Source: Oscillospiraceae bacterium
Lineage (GTDB): Bacteria > Bacillota > Clostridia > Oscillospirales > Acutalibacteraceae
DNA length: 55,104 bases
Assembly (NCBI GenBank): GCA_015066295.1
Contig: SVOR01000007.1
Location: forward strand, 1 to 55,104
Direction: 5' to 3'
Positions 45,318 through 50,883 of this stretch are shown in pieces (positions within the stretch are counted from its first letter, which is position 1; each line of letters begins with the position of its first letter). Below the pieces are notes generated by a model. It was not told the DNA's origin and did not search any database. It saw only the letters and a list, made by a program, of their open reading frames with translations. A program made the translations under genes and the position numbers.

Positions 45318-45380
45318 GCGGCCATGCCGCAATACCTATGACCTATTACTTATTACTTAATTCTCGGGTGGGTACTCTGC
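45318..45380 (+). repeat. Degenerate copy B of the intergenic repeat family
   Basis: Hairpin GCGGC-CAT-GCCGC, then CCTATTACTTATTACTT, then CGGGTGGGTACTCTGCG, matching the middle of the copy at 47372 in the same order. Confidence 0.5.
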
Positions 45381-45400
45381 GGCGGCGCCCACACAAAACA

Positions 45401-45428
45401 AAAAAGGCACCCTATTGGGTGTCTTTTT
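45401..45428. terminator. Intrinsic terminator of the SHOCT gene
   Basis: 12-bp stem with one G-T pair (45401-45412, 45417-45428), TATT loop, A- and T-runs on both sides. Confidence 0.8.
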
Positions 45429-45434
45429 TGCTTA

Positions 45435-45460
45435 GCTGTTACGAACCATTTAGATGCCAA
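45435..45460. repeat. 26-bp repeat overlapping the SHOCT 3' end, copy 1
   Basis: GCTGTTACGAAC, one variable base, then ATTTAGATGCCAA. Includes the last three codons and stop of the SHOCT gene. Copy 2 is at 46504-46529 with one mismatch. Confidence 0.7.
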
Positions 45461-45971
45461 GCAATTGTTTCTTTTTTGCATCAAATTCCTCTTGAGTGAT
45501 TATACCACTATCAAGTAATTCTTTAAACTTTTTAAGCTCATCGGCAGAGGAAACAGCTTCATTAACCTGTATAGGTGCGGTTTCATTACTGTTCTTCAAT
45601 CCGTCGTCAAATATACGATTTGAGTCTTTCATAAATTCTTCCATATCAATACTTATATTTGTTGACTTTGCACCTATCTCTTTTTCTACAAAACCAACCA
45701 TGTCTGAATCATGTGCTTCGTAACGAGCACCAAACATTTGTACGATTGTATAACGCAAGCCTACCGCCGTTCCTGTTTTATAAGGAATGAAATGTATATG
45801 ACAAGCTCCACCATTCATATTGTACTTGAACGAATAGTTAAGTCCAAAACTCACGGTATGGTATGGTGTAGTGCTACAATCTTTACCAAACTTTTCTTTT
45901 GCGGCTTTTACGTAAGCTGCATATACTGTTTTTACATCTGATTCAAAATAGTGAAATAAATCTCTTTTCAT
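45450..45971 (-). CDS. SHOCT-domain protein
   Basis: 173 residues. The C-terminal 30 residues DELKKFKELLDSGIITQEEF form a SHOCT domain, ending in KKKQLLGI. The larger N-terminal part (about 1-125) is mixed alpha/beta with NYSFKYNMNGGACHIHFIPY and is not recognised. No signal peptide or membrane segment. SHOCT domains are oligomerisation or membrane-recruitment tails found on many unrelated proteins, often phage- or mobile-element-linked. GGAGGTC precedes ATG and a good promoter lies upstream. The 3' end falls inside a repeated 26-bp module. Confidence 0.75.
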   Translation of the reverse strand: MKRDLFHYFESDVKTVYAAYVKAAKEKFGKDCSTTPYHTVSFGLNYSFKYNMNGGACHIHFIPYKTGTAVGLRYTIVQMFGARYEAHDSDMVGFVEKEIGAKSTNISIDMEEFMKDSNRIFDDGLKNSNETAPIQVNEAVSSADELKKFKELLDSGIITQEEFDAKKKQLLGI

Positions 45972-46000
45972 AATTTGACCTCCATTGATTTATGTTATAA

Positions 46001-46030
46001 ATTATAACATATTATTATAACATTTGTCAA
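46001..46030 (-). promoter_or_regulatory. Promoter of the SHOCT gene
   Basis: TTGACA (46030-46025), 18-base spacer, TATAAT (46006-46001) on the minus strand; both boxes are perfect. Confidence 0.75.
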
Positions 46031-46057
46031 GGCATAATATTGGTGAGGTGATTTTTA

Positions 46058-46246
46058 ATGAAAGATAAACTCATTATTAATAAAAAGTCGTTAAAGGGAG
46101 AAGATGGTTATAAAACCTTTTCAATTAGAATTAAAGAAGAAACGGTTGTAAATCTTGATAGGTTAGCGGATGAAACCAACCGTTCAAGAAATGAACTAAT
46201 AAACATTTTATTGGATTATGCAATAGAAAATAGTGAAGTAAAATAA
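46058..46246 (+). CDS. Ribbon-helix-helix DNA-binding protein
   Basis: 62 residues. YKTFSIRIKEETVVNLDRLADETNRSRNELINILLDYAIENSE matches the CopG/Arc ribbon-helix-helix fold: a beta strand (TFSIRI) that would enter the major groove, then two helices. Preceded by GGTGAGGTGAT. No toxin gene is adjacent on the same strand, so an antitoxin role is not supported; a small regulator or plasmid/mobile-element type repressor is more likely. Divergent from the SHOCT gene, whose promoter it may control (inference). Confidence 0.75.
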   Translation: MKDKLIINKKSLKGEDGYKTFSIRIKEETVVNLDRLADETNRSRNELINILLDYAIENSEVK

Positions 46247-46250
46247 TTTG

Positions 46251-46280
46251 AGCACCCAATTCTGTTGTGTAATGGGTGCT
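46251..46280 (+). terminator. Intrinsic terminator of the RHH gene
   Basis: AGCACCCA (46251-46258) and TGGGTGCT (46273-46280) followed by ATTTTTTG, five bases after the stop. Confidence 0.8.
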
Positions 46281-46296
46281 ATTTTTTGTTTGAGGA

Positions 46297-46436
46297 TGGA
46301 TACTCTGCGTCGGTATGATTTTGACCGCTCCGAGCGGTACCCAAAATCATTTACCTTACTCGAGACTTTGGCAGACCGCAAAACCTATCGCGGTTTTGCG
46401 GCTGCGTCGACGAACCATTTTGCCTGTGGCAAAAAT
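46297..46436 (+). repeat. 140-bp structured repeat, copy C
   Basis: 139 of 140 bases are identical to 47433-47572 (G at 46426, A at 47562). It holds three nested or serial hairpins: TGATTTTG...CAAAATCA enclosing ACCGCT-CCG-AGCGGT; CCGCAAAACC...GGTTTTGCGG; and TTTTGCC-TGT-GGCAAAA. No coding role is seen. Confidence 0.9.
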
Positions 46437-46469
46437 AGGTTCTCTTCTGTTTACCCTTACGCCAAAACA

Positions 46470-46497
46470 AAAAACCGACCTAAAAAGGTCGGTTTTT
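46470..46497. terminator. Intrinsic terminator of the small membrane protein gene
   Basis: 11-bp stem AAAAACCGACC / GGTCGGTTTTT (46470-46480, 46487-46497), loop TAAAAA. Confidence 0.85.
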
Positions 46498-46503
46498 GTT
46501 TTG

Positions 46504-46529
46504 GCTGTTACGAACTATTTAGATGCCAA
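46504..46529. repeat. 26-bp repeat, copy 2 (SHOCT-tail remnant)
   Basis: Same 26 bases as 45435-45460 except one. Here it lies just past the stop of a different gene, so the SHOCT tail it contains is not translated. Confidence 0.7.
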
Positions 46530-46533
46530 AACA

Positions 46534-46737
46534 TTATTTGCTATCATCTTTATTATCATTTCCAAACATTTTGACTATTCCTGCAAGTATTGTGGCACCG
46601 ATCATAAGACCACAAAAAACAGTAGTGTTGTTGCTTGAATAATAACCGCCAAAAATATTTATAAATAACAAAATAATGCCTATTGCATACATAATTATCG
46701 CAATTAATGTTAAAACGGCTTTTGCTCCATTGTTCAT
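46534..46737 (-). CDS. Small two-helix membrane protein
   Basis: 67 residues with two hydrophobic helices (AVLTLIAIIMYAIGIILLFINIF and TTVFCGLMIGATILAGIVKMF) and a charged tail NDNKDDSK. GAGAGGTATTATAAA precedes ATG. Family not recognised. It follows the zinc-ribbon lipoprotein gene by 28 bases on the same strand and probably shares its promoter. Confidence 0.7.
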   Translation of the reverse strand: MNNGAKAVLTLIAIIMYAIGIILLFINIFGGYYSSNNTTVFCGLMIGATILAGIVKMFGNDNKDDSK

Positions 46738-46765
46738 TTTATAATACCTCTCATAAATGATGAAT

Positions 46766-47017
46766 TTATCTTTCTATCGCAAAATCGAAAATCTTGCCGC
46801 ATTCTTCGCAGAAATGAGTGCCGTTATAATCTTCGCCTTTGCAAACATTAACCGACTTTGTTCTGCCGATATGGTTGCATTCAGGACATTTAGGTTCAAA
46901 ATACACCATATTATCTGTTGTTATAATTCCAGTAATATTTTGTCCACTTGTGCCACCACAGCCTGCTAGACAACATAATGTTGCTAACACCAAAATTCCT
47001 ACTAATACTTTTTTCAT
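46766..47017 (-). CDS. Small lipoprotein with zinc-ribbon motif
   Basis: 83 residues with signal MKKVLVGILVLATLCCLAGC (lipobox CLAGC). The mature part of about 60 residues has CPECNHIG and CEECGK, a CxxC-x25-CxxC pattern of a rubredoxin- or zinc-ribbon-like knuckle, unusual on an exported lipoprotein. AAGGAGG precedes ATG. A strong promoter and a dyad at the transcription start lie upstream, so expression is probably regulated. Function unknown. Confidence 0.75.
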   Translation of the reverse strand: MKKVLVGILVLATLCCLAGCGGTSGQNITGIITTDNMVYFEPKCPECNHIGRTKSVNVCKGEDYNGTHFCEECGKIFDFAIER

Positions 47018-47032
47018 AATAAAACCTCCTTA

Positions 47033-47060
47033 ATATCACTTGAATAATTTCAAGCGATAT
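47033..47060. promoter_or_regulatory. 28-bp dyad, candidate operator
   Basis: ATATC-A-CTTGAA-TAAT-TTCAAG-C-GATAT: arms of 12 bases with one mismatch. It begins next to the -10 box of the lipoprotein promoter, where the transcript should start. Confidence 0.6.
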
Positions 47061-47061
47061 A

Positions 47062-47090
47062 ATTATACTCAATATTTTAAGTATAGTCAA
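47062..47090 (-). promoter_or_regulatory. Promoter of the lipoprotein/small membrane protein pair
   Basis: TTGACT (47090-47085), 17-base spacer, TATAAT (47067-47062) on the minus strand. Direct repeats TTAAGTAT at 47077 and 47095 flank the -35. Confidence 0.75.
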
Positions 47091-47128
47091 GAGGTTAAGT
47101 ATGATAATATTAAAATGGTGATAAAAAA

Positions 47129-47329
47129 ATGATTAGTTACGCGCCTTTTTATGAAACGCTATTTAAAAAAGGAATTACCGAATACAATCTCATTTTTAAG
47201 CAAGGTTTTTCGGCGAACACTTTGCATCGTATGAAAAAAGGTGAAGCTATAAACACCAAAACCCTTGATGCACTTTGCTATGCTCTTGACTGTGAAGTAA
47301 GCGATATAATTAAATTTGAAAAAGAATAG
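47129..47329 (+). CDS. XRE-family helix-turn-helix regulator
   Basis: 66 residues, almost only the DNA-binding domain: YETLFKKGITEYNLIFKQGFSANTLHRMKKGEAINTKTLDALCYALDCEVSDIIKF is the Cro/CI five-helix pattern (HTH_26 type), with the recognition helix at SANTLHRMKKG. GGTGATAAAAAA precedes ATG. Divergent from the lipoprotein gene, with the dyad at 47033 and TTAAGTAT repeats between them, so it may repress that pair and itself (inference). Confidence 0.8.
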   Translation: MISYAPFYETLFKKGITEYNLIFKQGFSANTLHRMKKGEAINTKTLDALCYALDCEVSDIIKFEKE

Positions 47330-47359
47330 CACCTGAAACCAATTTTGGAATCAGGTGCT
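47328..47359 (+). terminator. Intrinsic terminator of the XRE gene
   Basis: AGCACCTGA (47328-47336) and TCAGGTGCT (47351-47359) followed by TTTTTT; the stem overlaps the stop codon. Confidence 0.85.
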
Positions 47360-47371
47360 TTTTTAAATACG

Positions 47372-47572
47372 TCTGCGAATCAGACACCGAACTTCTTCAC
47401 TATTACTTTTTACTTATTACTTCAAAATCGGGTGGATACTCTGCGTCGGTATGATTTTGACCGCTCCGAGCGGTACCCAAAATCATTTACCTTACTCGAG
47501 ACTTTGGCAGACCGCAAAACCTATCGCGGTTTTGCGGCTGCGTCGACGAACCATTTTGCCTATGGCAAAAAT
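47372..47572 (+). repeat. Full-length copy D of the intergenic repeat family
   Basis: Left half: hairpin TCTG-CGAAT-CAGA, CACCGAACTTCTT and a run of TATTACTT-like units. Right half (47433-47572): the 140-bp structured block also found at 46297. It is the longest of four copies (A to D), all in the same orientation, and runs straight into the hairpin array at 47585. Confidence 0.85.
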
Positions 47573-47584
47573 CTACTAATAAAT

Positions 47585-47775
47585 CAATGCAAAGCATTGT
47601 ATATCATCAATTTCGAAGAAATTGCATATCATCAACGGTGCTAACCGTTGTATATCATCATTGTGAAAGCAGTTATTGATACACGCTACGCGTGATGATA
47701 TACAGTCCTTACGGACTGATGAGATACAACAATGGTTTTGCCATTGTTGATGATATGCCATTGCTTTCGCAATGG
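47585..47775. repeat. Hairpin array 1, next to tRNA-Tyr
   Basis: Seven short perfect hairpins in 191 bp, each with different arms: CAATGC/GCATTG, CAATTTC/GAAATTG, CAACGGT/ACCGTTG, CACGC/GCGTG, CAGTCC/GGACTG, CAACAATGG/CCATTGTTG, CCATTGC/GCAATGG. The first three are separated by TATATCATCA or CATATCATCA; the last four by its reverse complement (TGATGATATAC, ATGAGATAC, ATGATATG). A degenerate stretch (47661-47681) is the centre. Arms are unique while spacers repeat, so the element is a long interrupted palindrome. Not coding. Confidence 0.85.
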
Positions 47776-47780
47776 ATAAA

Positions 47781-47810
47781 AAAATAGACTTGCAAAAGCA
47801 AGTCTATTTT
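47781..47810 (-). terminator. Terminator of tRNA-Tyr
   Basis: 13-bp perfect stem (47781-47793, 47798-47810), AAAA loop, starting one base after the CCA end on the minus strand, with T6ATTT as tail. Confidence 0.9.
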
Positions 47811-47811
47811 T

Positions 47812-47896
47812 TGGTGGGAGAGGGTGGATTCGAACCACCGAAGCTGAAAGCAACAGATTTACAGTCTGCCCCCTTTGGCCACTCGGGAACTCTCCC
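47812..47896 (-). tRNA. tRNA-Tyr (GTA)
   Basis: Minus strand, 85 bases including encoded CCA. Acceptor GGGAGAG pairs with CTCTCCC, the D-arm and T-arm (GGTTCGAATCC) are normal, there is a long class II variable arm, and the anticodon loop reads CTGTAAA, anticodon GTA. Stands alone with its own promoter and terminator. Confidence 0.96.
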
Positions 47897-47918
47897 ATAT
47901 TCAATTAGCGCAAGCATT

Positions 47919-47947
47919 ATTATAGCATAAGGAGTCTACCTTGTCAA
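47919..47947 (-). promoter_or_regulatory. Promoter of tRNA-Tyr
   Basis: TTGACA (47947-47942), 17-base spacer, TATAAT (47924-47919): full consensus on the minus strand. Confidence 0.88.
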
Positions 47948-48022
47948 GCGGTTTTTTTAGAAAATAAATAGTTGCTGTATTTATCACATTTTATTATATT
48001 TAACAAATACAAAACTACGATT

Positions 48023-48232
48023 CTAATTTTTGTCTGTATTTTTATTGGCTTTTTTAAATTTGATTTTCTTAACCAAAACAACGCCGTATAGAATTGCCGA
48101 AATTATGAACAAAGGCCCTGAACAAACATACACTTCAAACGGAATTTCTATACACACATTCAAAAGGTTTATAATACTACCCACAAGCAAACAAACAGAT
48201 GCTATCAACTGTAATACGTCAACTTTTTTCAT
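48023..48232 (-). CDS. Small two-helix membrane protein
   Basis: 69 residues from ATG 48232 (GGCGGTGATTAT upstream). Two hydrophobic helices (VLQLIASVCLLVGSIINLLNV and VCSGPLFIISAILYGVVLV) and a Lys-rich tail (KKIKFKKANKNTDKN). A longer frame upstream runs through the hairpin array and is not real. Similar in plan to the 67-residue protein at 46534, but not clearly homologous. Function unknown; no clear terminator is seen before tRNA-Tyr. Confidence 0.65.
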   Translation of the reverse strand: MKKVDVLQLIASVCLLVGSIINLLNVCIEIPFEVYVCSGPLFIISAILYGVVLVKKIKFKKANKNTDKN

Positions 48233-48277
48233 ATAATCACCGCCTATATTCAGTATAGTATAAAAGCTACAATAAAT

Positions 48278-48453
48278 CAAGGCGTAGCCTTGTATGTAAT
48301 CAACACGGAGTGTTGAATGTAATCCACCGTAGGTGGTATGTAATCGATCCGAAGGAAGAAACATACAAGTCTTACGACTTGATGACATACCGTTTGCAAA
48401 GCAAACGGATTACATACGCCTATCGGCGATTACATACCAATCCTTCGGATTGG
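48278..48453. repeat. Hairpin array 2, next to tRNA-Thr
   Basis: Seven perfect hairpins in 176 bp: CAAGGC/GCCTTG, CAACAC/GTGTTG, CCACC/GGTGG, then a degenerate centre (48345-48365), then CAAGTC/GACTTG, CCGTTTGC/GCAAACGG, CGCC/GGCG, CCAATCC/GGATTGG. Left spacers are TATGTAATC-like; right spacers are the reverse complement (GATGACATAC, GGATTACATAC). Same plan as array 1 (three, centre, four) with a different spacer word. Both start AATAAATCAA and end GGATAAAAA before the tRNA terminator. Confidence 0.85.
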
Positions 48454-48455
48454 AT

Positions 48456-48491
48456 AAAAATAAAGCACTTCCGAAGAAGTGCTTTATTTTT
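48456..48491 (-). terminator. Terminator of tRNA-Thr
   Basis: 16-bp perfect stem (48456-48471, 48476-48491), CGAA loop, directly abutting the CCA end of the tRNA. Confidence 0.9.
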
Positions 48492-48567
48492 TGGAGCTGG
48501 TGGACGGACTCGAACCCCCGACCTGCTGATTACAAATCAGCTGCTCTACCAACTGAGCTACACCAGC
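48492..48567 (-). tRNA. tRNA-Thr (TGT)
   Basis: Minus strand, 76 bases with encoded CCA. GCTGGTG acceptor pairs with CACCAGC; D-arm GCTCAGTTGGTAGAGC, anticodon stem CTGAT/ATCAG with loop TTGTAAT, anticodon TGT; T-arm GGTTCGAGTCC. Single-gene unit. Confidence 0.95.
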
Positions 48568-48582
48568 GAAACGTGCCTACAT

Positions 48583-48611
48583 AATATATCACATAGGCAT
48601 CCGTTTGTCAA
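48583..48611 (-). promoter_or_regulatory. Promoter of tRNA-Thr
   Basis: TTGACA (48611-48606), 17-base spacer, TATATT (48588-48583) on the minus strand. A dyad TGCCTA/TAGGCA (48574-48579, 48594-48599) brackets the -10 box. Confidence 0.85.
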
Positions 48612-48618
48612 GTGTTTT

Positions 48619-49431
48619 TTAATCTTCATCCGGTAAACCGAATCTCTTTACCCAATCTATTGCCAGATGCGACCAAGAACGCGAGCATTTGTATCTATCT
48701 CTAAGGCCGCCGCCATGATTGCCCTCGGGGAAAATATGCAGTTCGCACAAGATATCCTTCGCCCACAAAGCCTTGGCCATTTCCACCGCGTTTGCCTTGG
48801 GAGTAGCGCCGTCGTATGCGCAACACCACACAAAGCAGGGGCAGGTGTTTTCGTCCACCCTTTTCTCGAGTGAGAAATCCTCAATTTGTGCGATTTGCTC
48901 TTCGCCGAGCAAATTCATAAAGGTGCCGAGGTGACGCTTATCCTTATCGCTGCTAATTACAGGATAGCAAAGTATTGCGCCGGTGGGTTTTGCGCTCTGT
49001 TTATCAATTTCGTCACCGTAAATATCGCATATATCGTCGAACACTGCCGTCATACCGCAAAGATGACCGCCCGCCGAAAAACCGAGTGTGAACACGCGGT
49101 CGGGGTTGATATTCAACTCGTCCGCCTTACTTCTTAAAACCTTGATGGCACGCTGTGCATCGAGCAGTTCACACGGATAATGATAGGGTGCTACGCGGTA
49201 ATCAACGACCGCCGCAGAAATTCCGTACTCGTTAAAACGTTTGGCAACGTCTTCACCCTCGTAATCGTAGGTACGGTATCCGTAACCTCCACCCGGGAAA
49301 ATAACCACAAGGTCGGTTTTTTCGTCACTCTTGGCAGGGAAGAAGGTAATTCTGTTCATATTCGCGTTTTCGCGATTTTGTATGTTACTGTCTTCAAATG
49401 GTATTTGCTTATCCCAAATCTTAAATTCCAT
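48619..49431 (-). CDS. Alpha/beta-hydrolase esterase, acetyl-xylan-esterase/BD-FAE-like
   Basis: 270 residues, no signal peptide. FPGGGYGYRTYDYEGEDVAKRF (oxyanion loop, about 50-71), VVDYRVAPYHYPCELLDAQRAIKVLR, nucleophile GFSAGGHLCG (about 126-135), Asp in CAYDGATPKANA (about 206-217) and His in PEGNHGGGL (about 240-248). This is the BD-FAE/Axe family of intracellular carbohydrate esterases that remove acetyl or feruloyl groups from xylo-oligosaccharides. Divergent from the sugar ABC importer, which could bring in such substrates. AGAGGTGAAGG precedes ATG. Confidence 0.83.
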   Translation of the reverse strand: MEFKIWDKQIPFEDSNIQNRENANMNRITFFPAKSDEKTDLVVIFPGGGYGYRTYDYEGEDVAKRFNEYGISAAVVDYRVAPYHYPCELLDAQRAIKVLRSKADELNINPDRVFTLGFSAGGHLCGMTAVFDDICDIYGDEIDKQSAKPTGAILCYPVISSDKDKRHLGTFMNLLGEEQIAQIEDFSLEKRVDENTCPCFVWCCAYDGATPKANAVEMAKALWAKDILCELHIFPEGNHGGGLRDRYKCSRSWSHLAIDWVKRFGLPDED

Positions 49432-49542
49432 TTTTCCTTCACCTCTTTTTCTATTTTACCACACAAAGTAAATTTTTCAAGTCATTGTATTATTTTACAA
49501 CAATTGTGCAACAATAAGAATATCACTTTTTGGAGGTAAATT

Positions 49543-50883
49543 ATGAAAAAAACACTAATTAGTATTTTAACCTGTATTTGCATAACCCTAACTTGCTTTA
49601 CTCTTGCGGCTTGTCGTGCCGAAGAGGCGGGTGCGAGCGTTTATTTTTTAAACTTCAAGCCCGAATCGGCAAAAATTTACGAAAAAATTGCCGACGACTA
49701 TTATAACGAAACGGGCGTTAAGGTTAAGGTTGTAACGGCGGCCGCCAACACCTACGAGCAAACGCTAAAAAGCGAAATTGCCAAGAAAAATGCGCCGACG
49801 ATTTTTCAGATAAACGGACCCATTGGTTTTAACACCTGGAAAAAATACTGTGCCGACCTTAAAGACTCAAAGCTTTATTCCTATTTAACCGATAAAAACC
49901 TTGCCATCAAAGAGGGCGACGGTGTTTACGGCATACCTTACGTTATCGAGGCATACGGAATAATTTACAACAAGGAAATTACCGACCGCTATTTTGCACT
50001 CAAATCTCGCCAGACACAAATTAACTCTATGGACGAGATAACCGACTACAACAAACTGCGCGTCGTGGTTGAGGATATGACCAAGCATAAAAAAGAGCTC
50101 GGCATTGACGGCGTATTTGCCTCGACCTCAATGCTCTCGGGCGAGGATTGGCGTTGGCAGACCCACCTTATGAATATACCGCTTTATTATGAATTTATTG
50201 AAAACGAAAAGTATGACGACCCGACCGTTGCAGGTCTTAACACCGCCGACATTACCTTTAAATATGCCGACAAATTTAAGAATGTCTTTGACCTTTATAT
50301 AAACAATTCCACAACTCCCAAAACCCTACTCGGCTCTAAATCGGTTGCCGACAGTATGGCTGAATTTGCACTCGGCAAGGCCGCCATGGTGCAAAACGGC
50401 ACCTGGGGTTATGAGCAAATAAAGGGTGTCAAGGGTAACACAGTTAAGGCCGAAAACACAAAGTTCTTACCCATCTATCTCGGTATTGACGGCGAAGAAA
50501 ATCAAGGCCTTTGCGTTGGTACCGAAAACTACCTTGCCATAAACAAAAACGCCTCTGCCGAACAGCAAAAGGCATCTCTCGACTTCCTCGAGTGGCTTTA
50601 CGGCAGTGAAAAGGGTAAAAAGTACGTGAGCGAGCAGCTCGGCTTTACCACGCCCTTTAACACCTTCTCTGAAAACGAGACGCCTACCGACCCGCTTGCG
50701 AAGGAAACGGTTAAATGGATGAACAAAAAGGATATTAAAACTATTCCTTGGGTGTTCACCGCATTCCCCAGTGAAACCTTTAAGACCGAGCTTGGCTCCT
50801 TGCTTCTCGGCTACGCGCAGGGCGACGTTACTTGGGACGAGGTGAAGCAAGGCGCCATAAAGCACTGGAAGAGTGAGCGTTAA
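49543..50883 (+). CDS. ABC transporter sugar-binding lipoprotein, CUT1 type
   Basis: 446 residues with lipoprotein signal ending TCFTLAAC (lipobox LAAC). The mature protein is a type 1 extracellular solute-binding protein: VYFLNFKPESAKIYEKIADDYYNETGVKVKV near the start, GDGVYGIPYVIEAYGIIYNKEI (about 126-147), FALGKAAMVQNGTWGYEQIKG (about 277-297) and a late SEQLGFTTPFNTF. Aromatic residues (WKKY, WRWQ, WGY) suit sugar binding. TTTGGAGG precedes ATG. Its stop overlaps the first permease (TAATG), giving an SBP-permease-permease operon without ATPase. The exact sugar is not predictable. Confidence 0.9.
   Translation: MKKTLISILTCICITLTCFTLAACRAEEAGASVYFLNFKPESAKIYEKIADDYYNETGVKVKVVTAAANTYEQTLKSEIAKKNAPTIFQINGPIGFNTWKKYCADLKDSKLYSYLTDKNLAIKEGDGVYGIPYVIEAYGIIYNKEITDRYFALKSRQTQINSMDEITDYNKLRVVVEDMTKHKKELGIDGVFASTSMLSGEDWRWQTHLMNIPLYYEFIENEKYDDPTVAGLNTADITFKYADKFKNVFDLYINNSTTPKTLLGSKSVADSMAEFALGKAAMVQNGTWGYEQIKGVKGNTVKAENTKFLPIYLGIDGEENQGLCVGTENYLAINKNASAEQQKASLDFLEWLYGSEKGKKYVSEQLGFTTPFNTFSENETPTDPLAKETVKWMNKKDIKTIPWVFTAFPSETFKTELGSLLLGYAQGDVTWDEVKQGAIKHWKSER

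Noticed and set aside
46058..46246. Antitoxin of a toxin-antitoxin pair
   Set aside because: The RHH protein has no co-directional partner; its terminator follows the stop by five bases.
47686..47904. 72-codon ORF on the minus strand
   Set aside because: It is a translation of tRNA-Tyr, its terminator and part of the hairpin array.
47585..48453. CRISPR array
   Set aside because: Spacing is irregular, the constant words are only about 10 bases and invert halfway, and the variable parts are palindromes, not spacers. No cas genes are present.
47585..48453. Integron attC sites
   Set aside because: No integrase, no R-box/L-box core sites (GTTRRRY) and no cassettes between the hairpins.
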